Source: Phytoseiulus persimilis (taxonomy: Eukaryota; Arthropoda; Arachnida; Mesostigmata; Phytoseiidae). Taken from it: a stretch of DNA of 64,000 nucleotides. The translations under genes were made by a program, and so were the position numbers. Where the stretch lies: contig CM075102.1 of NCBI GenBank assembly GCA_037576195.1, positions 41,288,745 through 41,352,744 on the forward strand, given 5' to 3'. The notes under the pieces were generated by a model. That model worked only from the letters and a program-made list of their open reading frames with translations, was not told where the DNA came from and searched no databases. Of this stretch, positions 35,460 through 45,985 are shown in pieces. Every line of letters begins with the position of its first letter. The stretch's first letter is position 1.

Positions 35460-36720
35460 AGATTGGATTATGGCTACATTTTCCGCTCGATAAGAAAAAA
35501 ATTCCGAGACAACCGTCTCTCACGCATAGAGTAAGCTCCCCGTCAACCCACACGAGTGTTCCCAAGACGAGCATCCTGACAGAACATAACAAACTTCCCT
35601 GCCTGTTCCCTCATGCTCGAAAGTCTTGGGATCTTCCTTTGCCATGGGGTCGATAAAGTTATTCAGAGACTGCTTTCCATATTGCGATTTTGTCGAAGTG
35701 TATCTACGCTCCCTCGATCATGAAGCTGATGGAATAACATTCTGAGGGAATCGGATAACGGGCCAGATTTTCATTTGGATTCGTATTCCGAAGTTTTAGG
35801 GAGACAGACCTCGGTTTCGGGTCGTTTCATGCAAACATACTCGTAGCTGGCCGAAGAAAGCTCCGCGCTCAAGTTTCCATGAAGGATCTAGAAAGTACCC
35901 GCCCCTCCGTGGTCTCCGTTGACTGGTGAACAACCGGGAAGGTTCGAATATGTACCATGAATCTTACAATCAATACGTGTATCTCATTGTAGCACGAGAC
36001 ACGAGTATTGGCCCGGGGCGTCGTCCGATGATTCTCTGGAGTTTCGGAACCCTCAGGAATGATTCATTCGCGCGGAGCTCACGAAGTATGGAGTTCGAAG
36101 ATCGAACTCCGTATGATTCGCTTACGGCGGATGCGCTGCGACAGATAATTTCAATCAGATCCTCTTCTCGATTGCTTTTCGAATGAACCAGCTTCCCGAA
36201 GTTATTGCAACGTTTGGACTGGTCTGCTGCAGCCGGTGCATGATCTTTTGATTGAATATTCTTACGCGGTCACCCGGTCTTCAGATTACCCAGGGCACGG
36301 ATTTCTGCTTCTCAGGAGAGGAATCGCCTATTGATGTTGAAGTCGGGGTCCCGTCGTCTAGGACTCCATTGCCCTCTTGGTCGTTGATGTCGATCGGAAG
36401 ATTGTCCGAAGGAGACGCATTAGTCGAGTTGGATATGAGCCCTTGGCCGCGATACTCACACTCGAACAACTCCACCATCTGAGAGGTGGACTTCAGCGCC
36501 ATCACGAACAAGGAGAAAACTCCGAGAAACTGACCTGGGGTGGGGACCTTGAAAAGCCCAGGTATCGAAGGAGTCCTCTCTTCTGGTTGAGAGGGCGATC
36601 TCTGGAGATTCTTGGTTGGAGCTGCCTGGCTGAGAACAGCAGCACGGAGCATGGTTATGAGGAGAGAACTGAAACTTGTATGTTAGTTCGATGGAACGAC
36701 GAGGTCTGGTGTATAACTCA
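35460..36720 (+). repeat. Segmental duplication, copy A
   Basis: This block matches 42530-44390 (copy B) and, in its left part, 50110-50890 (copy C). Shared landmarks are CCCTCATGCTCGAAAGTCTTG, CTCCGCGCTCAAGTTTCCAT and TGGTGAACAACCG. The right part of copies A and B contains a small secreted-protein gene on the minus strand. The copies differ by many substitutions and indels, so the duplication is old. Confidence 0.75.
36281..36690 (-). pseudogene. Small secreted-protein gene copy A, start codon lost
   Basis: This is the paralogue of the gene at 44345-43929. The proteins share SQAAPT near the mature N-terminus and the central motif KVPTPGQFLGVFSLFVMA followed by VELFECEYR. At the position of the other copy's ATG this copy has ACA, and only an internal ATG (at 36652) remains; that would leave a truncated signal sequence (LRAAVLSQAAPT). 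The frame is otherwise open to the stop codon, so it may be a young pseudogene or may use an upstream exon that I cannot see. Confidence 0.6.
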
Positions 36721-38944
36721 TGCCGCGTGGCGGCCTTGATACTGCGCGCGGAGAAGTCATCACAGGTTCTCGCAGTCTCGAATTATCGATCTCAACGGCA
36801 CCAAAATTACATTTTTCGAATCCCTTCGAGAGACCGCTCTTGTTCTGACCAATTTCGGTTCCGTTCGTATGAGACATCGTCTCATTCCATCCGACCAATC
36901 AGTAGGAAAAAAAAAGATTCCCCTCACCCATGATCCTCCGAACGAGCGCTTGCTCGAATGCGGTTCCATTCACATCCAATCCTCGAGACTCTGAAGCTGC
37001 AGTTCGTCATCTGGGTTCCGCAGAACTCCGGGGGATAACCAGGAGCATAATTTTTTGTGAATTTCACTGCCCCTTCTCCGCGAACCGCGCATACCTCACC
37101 CACTCTAATGCCGCGTCGCAACGGCTGAGGCCGCGAGCAACGTCGAGCGTTCCCCAGTTTTGCAATCAGCGGCACCGTTCGCGTTCCTGTATCTTGAGGG
37201 CGTCAAACAGGAGGAGCGTTCGCGTCCCGTCGAACAGATTCCAAACGCGTCGGGGATGCCCAGGTGGAGAATTCTCAACTATGTTTGCGGCGCCAAATCG
37301 TGCCAAGAGCACGAACAGCGTTGGATCCCATGGACTAGATAACAGTCTCCTCTACATTGCGGCTCAATCGAAGCAATTGGGATCCTTTAGTCCTAAAGTT
37401 TCTTCCCGACCACATATCGATGGAAATCGCAGCTCAAGCCGACAGACCCACCGACCACGCTCGGTTCAACCAGGGTTGAGTTCGCACCGGGCCCTCTACT
37501 GGAAATCATGCGTGTCGGGGATCCACATTCGATCGGTGCACTCCAAAGACGACCACATCCTGATGTCCGTGTCATGTGATGCACCTGACACTGGCGACAT
37601 CAGATCCCTACATGGATTCCCAAGACATAGACCCGAGAAAAAAATACCCGTCGTGCGAAAACCATGTGCGGCTCTACTTCTCATACCATGATCGATGACC
37701 TCCACTTCCATGAATATGCAAGAATAATTCACAGGGGTTCCGCATGCATTTTACCGTATTTTTCGAATGAACCATTCACCGAAATCAGAGTTAGAATATT
37801 TTCGGCTTTGCCTCGTTGGATCAACTCGAATGTTCGATCTGACACTGGCATGTGAAATGGATGAGTTTACGACAATTTCAATCTTTCTTCATCAAAATCT
37901 GAAAGGAGGAAGTATCGATTTTCGAAGTTGGGAAAATGTCATGGTTTTGGGGACCAGCTATTTAACCTAAAGAATCAGGAACGCAAACGCTGCAGCTGAT
38001 TGCAGAACAAGGGGATGCTCGACGTTGCTCGTACCCTCGGTTATTACAACGGAGCATTAGACTGGGTGATGCATGCGTGGTTCGCGAAGAATGTGTCGTG
38101 GAATTAACAAAAAATTACACCTCTCGTAATTCCGATAAGGTCCATTTTCGAGAGTTGGCATGTGGCTGATTTTTAGAGCTCGGAATTTCAGATGCCGAGA
38201 CTTAGGCGTTTCAGGCGCTCAAGCCTTGGTGGAATTAGGGTGAAACCTAGCAGAAATCCAAGCGTTTCAGGTGGAATCAGGGTGTTCTAGGTGAACTTTG
38301 GGCCGAGGGTCGGCGACCTCCGACCCTAACTCCTCCGACTGAGGGATCGGCAGAATAAGGCGAAACTTGGTTATTCCGAGCGAAACTCCGACAGTCTGGC
38401 CAAAGCCTTTGCGGCTCATTTCCGGGCTTCAACGTCTATCACGGAGATTGCCGATGGTTGAGAAGAGTCTTGAAGTTTAGATTTGGAGACCGAAATTACT
38501 TTCTAGAGATGGGCTTCTAACATTCTAGTTGAAGACAATCGATATTATTTCTCCAATACAGTAGCTATGAATCACGCTCATACTGATTATTTGTCAAGCA
38601 CGGCCGAAAAGTTCAGTGAAAGTGTTGGGACTTCCGAAACTGCTCGCAACTAGAACATTCTTGAGGATGCAGAGGTACACGAATGAGTGAGACGGGAACA
38701 TGATCAGATGGCGCGAAATCTAGGCATTTCAGCTAAAATTGAGGTGAAGTTTGGGTGTTTCAGGTGAAATTCAGGCGTTTTCGGCACCACTTGGGCGGCT
38801 AGAGGATTCAGATGAAACCTTAATTAAGCGACTCGGGCGTACCGCCCAAACTTCAAGGCTCTACTGATTTTTCATGCAAGAGCCCTCGGACCACTGTGCT
38901 GCGTGGTAAGGACTGAGGTGGGTAAGGATTCTGCCAGAACTATG
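36721..38944. other. Repeat-derived sequence, no gene seen
   Basis: From about 38150 to 38820 the sequence has degenerate recurrences of GCGTTTCAGGTGAAA-like units, a worn low-complexity array. The part before 37,980 has no open stretch with a recognisable domain. It lies inside the transposon island. Confidence 0.45.
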
Positions 38945-39260
38945 AGCACTGTTGACGCCGTGGCCTGGCTGACCGGTACCTCATTGGATAACCCTCGAAT
39001 ATTCGGTTTTGAACCAGTGCACAAGTTTTCGCTTATTGCAAAACGGGCTTTTGTTAAGGAGCCTCTTTAGAGCATAGGACTCGTACCTCACTGCATACGA
39101 AGTCGACGAATGTGCGTCTTGCTTCCAGCTTTCCGACAGACAGGCGTGTTCCAGAATCATTCGTAAATCGGCGGAGTTATAGCCTCCGGGAGCTAACGGG
39201 AATAAGGTCCAGAAATACAGTTCTCCCCTACTCTGAAAATCGCTGAGAAGATCCAGAACA
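38945..39260 (+). repeat. Dispersed repeat block, copy 1 of 2
   Basis: This block matches 44608-44995. The shared opening reads ACTGTTGACGCC and is followed by GATAACCCTCGAATATTC. The order relative to the other duplicated blocks suggests they travelled together in a larger duplication. Confidence 0.7.
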
Positions 39261-39436
39261 ACGCCCTCAGCGTGATACTGCTACGTTTTTGTTAATGAAG
39301 GTGAGACGAGAAATAGTGCCGCAGAGCGGCAACCCGAAGCCCAGGGAATCGAATGTTCGCTCATTGGAGTCGATCTAACACCTGTTTTGAGTATGGCTCA
39401 TCATATCCCTGGCTTTCGTTTCGCTCCCCAGGGCGC

Positions 39437-39850
39437 GATCATCAACTCCACTAACGCTGGAAACTCCAAATTGAGTCAATCACGTCTGGGATCGCCTCTC
39501 AAGGCCAAGCCTTTAATTTCCGAAACCCGTCTCATCCTGCTCGCTCCAGTGGTGAACTGGGCTCCAGACTTGGACGCTGATCTCAACACTCGGAGACAAG
39601 GTTGTCGCGAAGATCGAGTGATAGAGTCTCGAATAAGCTGTTCAGAAACGTCAATTACTCATAAACTCCCCATCGAGTCCTCAAAGCGACTCGAAATGGA
39701 GGATCTCGCACTCTTGATATCGCTATCCGAACCAGGAAAGACCCACGACATGTGCGACAACGAGACGAGCTCTTGACGAAATTCGCGCTTCCCAAACCCA
39801 GCGCCACGGTAGTGTGACGTTTTCGAGGGCTTTCCGAGTGGCCCACGGAG
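39437..39850 (+). repeat. Dispersed repeat block, copy 1 of 2
   Basis: This block matches 51836-52290, with shared landmarks CTAACGCTGGAAACTC, ACTTGGACGCTGAT and ACCCACGA near the end. No intact protein is encoded in both copies. Confidence 0.75.
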
Positions 39851-40063
39851 GACACACGTCGTTGTCTGCAACTCACAGCACCAGAAGCATCAACCAACAC
39901 TTGAGGAGCGAGAATAAACGAAACCGCTCGAGACCACCGAACGTGTTCTCTTTTTTTGCTCGAGGTCGATTTCTCCGAGAGTGTCTCGGCTCATAACATG
40001 ATGCTTTCTTGCTTTGGGCCTGACACGGTCAGATTATTTTGGAGTTTGTTCGGGATCGACCAA

Positions 40064-40285
40064 TCTGACCATACTTTTCACAAGTCTGGAGGGGTGATTC
40101 CGGAACATATCTGACCATAGTTTTTAAAAGCTGGAGGGGTGATTCCGGGACCAATCTGACCATACTTTTCAAAAGCTGGAAGGTGATTCCGGGGCCAATC
40201 TGACCATACTTTTGGAGTCTGGGCAGGTGATTCCGGGATTGATCTGACCAAACTTTTGGGTGTCTGGGCGGCTGATTCCGTGTGT
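40064..40285 (+). repeat. Minisatellite, about 45 bp unit, five copies
   Basis: Units begin with TCTGACCATACTTTT at 40064, 40110, 40155, 40199 and 40243 and end in GATTCCGG. Spacing is 44-46 bp. A single related unit lies near 44450-44510. It gives a misleading repetitive open frame on the minus strand. Confidence 0.9.
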
Positions 40286-40879
40286 TCAACGGCTCAGAAT
40301 ATGATTTTCCCTGGCTCGGGGCCTTCCACTATCAAATATTCTGGAGTTTGAGCATGAAACTCGATGAATTCAGGGTGACCAACGACAGTTTTTTAGTTTT
40401 TTCACCTTGGTCCCCAACATTTTTTTTTGATCTATCTATCGCATTGTGCTCGCACTGAAGGGGGTCATAATATGAAACAAACTAGAAAGTGGTCAACCTC
40501 CAGGAAGTGGGTTAGTAGCATTCACTTTGAAGATGGTCATTTTGAAGGTATTAAAATTGATCGTGGAAAAACTCTGACGGACGCATCGGAAAGGATTCAC
40601 GAGCTTTCCAAAACCCACTTTATGAGCCCTGAACTCTTTCAGATAACGGAGATATGAGCATTTTAAGTTTCCAAATCCCGCTCGGTTCTCATCGGTCCAG
40701 AAGATGTTTCATGCTATGAAAAAAAACCAAGGCAGCTAGGAGCCCGCCGACTGGACAGAAAGTGTTCTTTTGGATTGGGGTATCCGCCACAATATATCTC
40801 ATTCGAATCCCCGACCCAAGGCCAAAAGTGCCGAGGAAGTGCCGAGACCCTTTCCAAGAGTCTCGAAGAATATAAGGCG

Positions 40880-41640
40880 ACGAAGGATTGGATTGGCTGA
40901 GATGTGTTGGGTTTTGCACTTCATGGCGCGAGGGCCATGTGTGGTCGAGGAAGCGGTTTCATCGCCGAAGTCCTAGCAGTCAATCCAAACGTTCTCTGGT
41001 CTCTCTTTTTTCTTGAGATTTTTTTGTTTCTTGTACTCCACTTCAGCACCCAAACAGAGGCTTTGGCCTTGGAATCAGTGTCATCGAGCCTCAGTAAAGT
41101 TCTAGGTACCGTTGTAAAAGTTGTCAATTCCATAAAAGCGAGAACTCTACAATCGAGATCATTCAAGAACCTCTGCGAATGCAATGAGCAGCAGCCGAAA
41201 TTGCGAGAAGAGGTTCTCGTTCCTGACAGGAGACTAGGGAGTCAGAGGGGTCATGCATGACAAAAGATTCATCATGAAGCTCACAAACCTTGCAGATATA
41301 TCTTTGAAACTCAATGAGATGAACTTATATTTACAATGTTATATCTGCAGTGGCAAGCATATTCTTAGTGCATTTGAAAACTCACTTCTTGAGGTCTTCA
41401 TGAGAATTGTGGAACGAAGTTTCGACAGTTGCGATACCCTCTGAACAGTCATAGCCGTTAATGGTATCGAGGATCACGAAAATGTGTGCTTAGATATGTC
41501 AGGGCATTTGCAATCATTCGACAAGGAATATTTTTTGGATGGAATGGAGCGCTGTTGGAAATCCTCCTGGGTTTGGAACCCTTTAAAAAATATATCATCG
41601 CTGGCCTGCGACGAAAATTGAAGAGGAGCTCATGATTTAT
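40880..41640 (+). mobile_element. hAT-type transposase remnant (SCAND3/ZBED5-like)
   Basis: Translations of this stretch match the central part of hAT transposases of the type domesticated as SCAND3, ZBED5 and EPM2AIP1. The first piece has GRGSGFIAEVLAVNPN, then TEALALESVSSSLSKVLGTV and VVNSIKARTLQSRSFKNLCE. A second piece in another frame has LADISLKLNEMNLYLQ. Further on come FDKEYFLDGMERCW and VWNPFKKY. The conserved HR-like segment that should precede EALA is altered, and frames change between pieces, so it is a decayed fragment. The BED zinc finger and terminal inverted repeats were not found. Confidence 0.7.
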
Positions 41641-42105
41641 CAGATTTCTGGCTTACAAGCCGGTAGGATGCACGGTTGCCATCACTGAAGCAATCAAGCT
41701 TCTTGTCAGCATATGTTTGTGAGCTCGAGGAAAACTATGAATATCGAGCGTTTCAATCCATCGCCTCAGATTTTCTGCAGTGGCACCCATAGGAAACGAC
41801 CAAAAAGAAAAACGATTACAGCTCTCGAACTCCTCACGGGTCGAATTGACAGGCATGAGGATCGACTTCGATTCCCTGATCGATGCCAGCTGGCGACAAA
41901 CTAACTCACCGCATGCTCATCCTAGTAGAAAACCACTTCAGATTAAATTCTTCACGAATAAATGCTCATTGTGACTCGTTTTTAATTGAATAAACTGGGC
42001 TAAAATTTCCGGAACGACATTCTCGATCGACGCCTGATGGGGCCCAAAGACGAGTTGATCGCTCCGAGCATTACTTCCATCTTTTAAGGTCTTCGATCGT
42101 GTTTA

Positions 42106-42309
42106 GGTTCACATCCGGCTGGCCTGAGACCGTTGGAATTAGGAATTGAAGGAACGACGGTGACGGCGGAGAGACTCACGGGCATGGCTGCCGTGCACGT
42201 ACATAAAGAATTCGATCTGGACGTCGGATTCATGATGGATAGATTCCGCCCGAGGCGAGATCGAATTGTGATATTCACTTCGTGGGAAACCAGAGACAAC
42301 CTTGTTTAG
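42106..42309 (+). other. Possible orphan exon of unknown protein
   Basis: After a good acceptor (CGTGTTTAG) a frame stays open with protein-like composition (GLRPLELGIEGTTVTAERL, then DVGFMMDRF and IVIFTSWETRDN) to a TAG. Its 3' half is repeated at 48364 with similar residues kept (LDVESFMYRF, VMIFTLWDTKD). Conservation of sense in both copies hints at a former or present coding exon. No start or partner exon was found. Confidence 0.3.
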
Positions 42310-42515
42310 AAACTTGAACCCATGGATTCCTCAGTGGAACCTCGGAGGAATGGAGGAGGATGAATCCTCACTCTCCCCTCCCGACCTATTCCTGGTGCCG
42401 CGGCTGGCCTGCGCTGAGGATCCGCGCGGTCCGGCTGGTAGTTCCTATCGGCACCCTTCTCTGCATCAGCGAGGGTCATTGCCCCGGGTTCGGTCGAATG
42501 TTTCGAGGTTCCGGT
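42209..42515 (+). repeat. Dispersed repeat block, copy 1 of 2
   Basis: This block matches 48364-48685; shared landmarks are ATCTGGACGTCG, CTGGCCTGCGCTG and CTGGTAGTTCCTAT. It directly precedes duplication copy B. Confidence 0.75.
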
Positions 42516-42887
42516 AACCTGATTCCATCGAGTGAGTCACTCCGGACGAGTGTTCCCAAAACGATCATTCTCACAAGACGTGACAAACTTTCCTGCCCTT
42601 GTCCAAACATTCCCTCATGCTCGAAAGTCTTGGAATCTCTTTATGCGATGGGATTGAGTGAGTTCTTCAGAGACGTCTTTCCGTATTGCGATTCTGTCAA
42701 AGTGTATTTGCGCTCCCTCAATCCTGGAGCCGATGGAATCACATTATGAGGAAATCCGATACCTCGATACGATGATTCGGAAGCTATAGGGGGGCCGGAC
42801 TTGGTCTCGGGTCGCCGTATGCAAACATACTCGTAGCTGACCGCAGAAAGCTCCGCGCTCAAGTTTCCATGAGAGATCCTGGACGTA

Positions 42888-43614
42888 CACCAGTGAACAT
42901 ATTGATAGCACAAACGGTTTCGCGATTTTTCCCACACGGTTTGTATGTTGGGGTCACGCGCTCTCATTTTCCCCTCATTTCCCTCAATTTTGATTGTTGT
43001 GTGTCGAGGAGGACTCTGCTTACGTTCTTGGCACTGGCAGCTGAACACCGGCGGCCTCCGCGATCATTCTGGCAGACGGAGAACTATTGAAGGCGACTCG
43101 GAGAAGCACTCTCTTCTGCCTCTCGGTCAGTTTACCAGGTCGTCTTTTGCTTCTCCTCTTCCCGTGGGCATCGGGATCCTTCAAGTAATTCATGACTGCT
43201 TTCCTGCTCCGCCTCACAGCCCGAGAAGTTCCACCGAACATCATCTTTTTGTTCCCACGGCACGAATTCACGTTATTTTCACTTTCATCCAACACTTTGC
43301 CTCGACCCATGGCGAGTTCTATACGATCTCAGCAGGGGAGGCGTCGTAGACGTAAGATTCAGATTTAACGCAGAACTTGGTCGTCTGATGACGTTTGAGC
43401 GACGCCGGAGGATGGAACTCTATGGGTAAGCTATCTTTCCGCCGCACTCGGAACCCTTGTTTTTCTGATTGAAAATCGCTCGCCTGCGCTTGAAATTCAT
43501 GCTCCGGTACAGAATTCGGATAGGAATCACCCTCCAGAAGCGCACCGAAATTATCTGAGAGATTCCCGGAATGTTTGGGAGAAGCCGTTCGTGTTATCAT
43601 TATGTCCGGCAGTG
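42888..43614 (-). mobile_element. Tc1/mariner-type DNA transposon, internally deleted
   Basis: The element is bounded by TA on both sides (42886-42887 and 43615-43616). Copies A and C of the surrounding duplication lack it and read straight through a single TA, which fixes the ends. The terminal inverted repeats match over about 30 bp (CACCAGTGAACATATTGATA against CACTGCCGGACATAATGATA). On the minus strand, 43310-43020 encodes the N-terminal helix-turn-helix half of a Tc1-like transposase (MGRGKVLDE, KAVMNYLKDPDAHGK, KRRPGKLTERQKR). The DDE catalytic half is missing, so it cannot move on its own. At 727 bp it is about half the usual length. Confidence 0.85.
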
Positions 43615-43928
43615 TACCTGCCCCTCCCCCGTCTCGCTTGATTGGTGAACAACCGAGTAATTTTGAATGGGTATAGCGAATCTTCCAATCAAAGTGCGCA
43701 TCTAACGATAGCACGAGGAACAGGCCTCGCCCCGCTGCGTTCAGACGCTTCATGTCCTCAGCCACACACCCCTCCAGGCAAATTTACTCTTCCCTCATCG
43801 GAGGCACTCAGGAGTCTCCTCTTGGCTTCAGAACTGTTTATTCGGGCGACATGCAATGTACAATGATAATGTTCTCGTGTCGAACCAAGTGTTTCTTCAG
43901 TTCCTCAATCTAGATTGGTCACGCTTTT

Positions 43929-44345
43929 TCACAGCGCGCCCAGCTCATCATCTCTCAGCTCGGTTTCTGAGCTCCGTGGACTGTTCTGCTGCAGCCAGTA
44001 CATGTCTTTTTGGTGGAATGTGTCTCTCCTGTCATCCGTGTCTTCGCCGCCCTCGGCTGGAGTTCCGTGCCGCCTGGTGGCGCTGGGACCTCGTCGTTTG
44101 AGGTCACCCTTGGGGCGATACTCGTATCCGAATAGCTCCACAATCTGAGAGAAAGACGTCATCGCCATCACAAACAAGGAGAAAACTCCCAGAAACTGAC
44201 CTGGGGTGGGGACCTTGAAAACCCAGGTATCGAAGGAGCCCTCTCTTCCGGTTGAGAATGGCGATGTCTGTGCATTCTCGGTTGGAGCTGCCTGGCTGAG
44301 AGCCACAGCACCGAGTATGGTAATGAGGAAAGTTCTGAAACGCAT
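43929..44345 (-). CDS. Small secreted protein, copy B
   Basis: A single-exon frame of 138 residues. It starts with a clear signal peptide (MRFRTFLITILGAVALSQA, cut likely before APTEN). The mature part has a conserved core KVPTPGQFLGVFSLFVMAM followed by SQIVELFGYEYRP, and a hydrophilic, charged tail. The core includes a hydrophobic stretch (FLGVFSLFVMAM) that could be a membrane segment. A TATAGA lies 32-37 bp upstream of the ATG. I do not recognise the family; a paralogue lies at 36690-36281. The duplicated locus and fast divergence would suit a secreted effector or salivary protein, but there is no direct evidence. Confidence 0.65.
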   Translation of the reverse strand: MRFRTFLITILGAVALSQAAPTENAQTSPFSTGREGSFDTWVFKVPTPGQFLGVFSLFVMAMTSFSQIVELFGYEYRPKGDLKRRGPSATRRHGTPAEGGEDTDDRRDTFHQKDMYWLQQNSPRSSETELRDDELGAL

Positions 44346-44607
44346 GTTGTCAGTTGGATGAAACGACGAGCTCTGGTCTATAGCACAGGTGGGTGAGGAT
44401 CAGGGTTTGCAGAACCGGTCCTGGACCCGGGTATTCGGTGCTTGACTGCCGATTTAGAGAGTTGATTCCGGGGTCCACCCGACCATACTTTTTGGAGTCC
44501 GTCCAACCGAGTTACCCCGCGGTTAGGGCCGGACCCGTGGACCCAGGTATCCGGTTCCACGGGTAATTATCCGAGGGTCAGGAACCAGGTTCTGCCGAAC
44601 CAACGAT

Positions 44608-44995
44608 CACTGTTGACGCCTTGGCCTGGTTGACGGGTATTCCCATGGATAACCCTCGAATATTCCGTTTCGAACCCACACAGAAGTTGCCGATGCGAGA
44701 GATCTGCCTTCGTCACATGCGCTCATTGCGAAACGGGTATTTGCCCGGCTCAGGCAGTTTGTACCATGGATTGAACCTGTGTCCCAGAAGTCCCGTGATA
44801 GCATGAAACCTGAACCTTACTACATACGAAGTCGAAGAATGTTCGACTGGCTTTCAGCTTCCCGGCAAAAGGAGTGTTCCGAAATCACTCGGGAATCGGC
44901 GGAGTTTTCGCCTCCGGGAGTTGGCGGAAAATTATTCTCGATATTTCTCTCCTTTTCTAAAAATCGCCGAGAAGCTTCGGAATAACGCCCAAGCA
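44608..44995 (+). repeat. Dispersed repeat block, copy 2 of 2
   Basis: The partner of 38945-39260. Both carry the same opening and a similar GGAATCGGCGGAGTT-type segment near the right end. Confidence 0.7.
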
Positions 44996-45985
44996 GTAAT
45001 TGCTATGTACGCACAGCGCCGGAAGTATCACCAGAGGTTCGATCATCTCTGAAGCTTACTGGGCTTTCACGAAGATAGGTATCGAATAGGAATTCCCCAA
45101 CGCAACTGATGAGAGGAGTGTTTCGTCGCTTTGAACCTGATTGCTGGTGTTCTGATCCAACTGAGAACCCATGAATGGAAGATGCAATGCATTCAGCGTG
45201 AATTCGTTCTCGTTTCATGCATCTCCTCACCACAGTCTCGAATCATCTAATCTTGACGCTGCGAGAGCACAAGGTTCTGAACCTGGGGTCCGTGAGGAGA
45301 AAATGTGAACCTTTTCTGAAGCCAGCCAGGTATATCCAATTTCGCCTCTCAATTTGGGACCATCGACCATTTCGAGCTCTCATTTCCTTTCTCTCTTTTT
45401 CCTCTAACAGCCGAACCGCGAACTGTTCTATCGCTCATGGGTGAACGTACCATTTGATCCGTTGCTCTGAAGGGATCGCTCATGCGGACCCTGTTCTGTC
45501 TCAATCACAACGCGTATATAAGCATTCAATCTGATGCGGTTTGCAAACATACAAAGGAAGGAACGTGCTCGACAACCCAACGTCTCCTTGAATCGTCAGC
45601 AGCAACAGCCACAACAATCAACAGGCAGGGTAGACACAAGGCTCTGAGCTTAACGAATACAAGGTTTTTGTTTTGCGTTGTCATGAGCGAAGGATGTGGT
45701 TGCAAGCAGGTTCCTGTTACGGGGCTGGTAGGTGGAAGATTCTGAGGAGGCTCAGCCGAGTTTCAGCAATGCAGCGAAGTGTGATATCGCCGCGGACTCG
45801 CTCGGGCGGTGGCGGATCCAGGACCTCTGAAAGCAAGAGGGAAAAGTGATGATTTCCATCAAAAATCTACGACCGTGCTGCTCCGCGGGAACGGACAAGA
45901 TGTGTCAGCCGAATCGGCCCCTGTCCAGTTAGGGAAGCGCTTTCCAGTTCAGGTCGCCACGGAGGATCAGCCTCAAAACGCCAAT
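44996..45985. other. Intergenic, with a TATA-box candidate
   Basis: TATATAAG at 45515-45522 is followed, about 165 bp on, by an ATG opening a Cys-bearing 20-residue frame (MSEGCGCKQVPVTGL) that contains a possible donor (CTGGTAGGT). No continuing exon was found before the LINE remnants begin. Otherwise nothing was recognised. Confidence 0.35.
45515..45522 (+). promoter_or_regulatory. Candidate TATA box
   Basis: TATATAAG is a strong match to the animal TATA consensus. The only candidate downstream is the very short Cys-containing frame at 45684, so the assignment is weak. Confidence 0.3.

Larger units (their letters stand above)
42530..44390 (+). repeat. Segmental duplication, copy B (with Tc1 insertion)
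   Basis: This copy corresponds to copies A (35460-36720) and C (50110-50890). It is longer than A because a 727 bp Tc1/mariner-like element sits in it at 42888-43614. Its right part carries the intact-looking small secreted-protein gene. Confidence 0.78.

Noticed and set aside
36930-37691. Plus-strand frame of 253 codons in the transposon island
   Set aside because: It has no domain, no paralogue in the other duplication copies and a patchwork composition. I could not support it as a gene.
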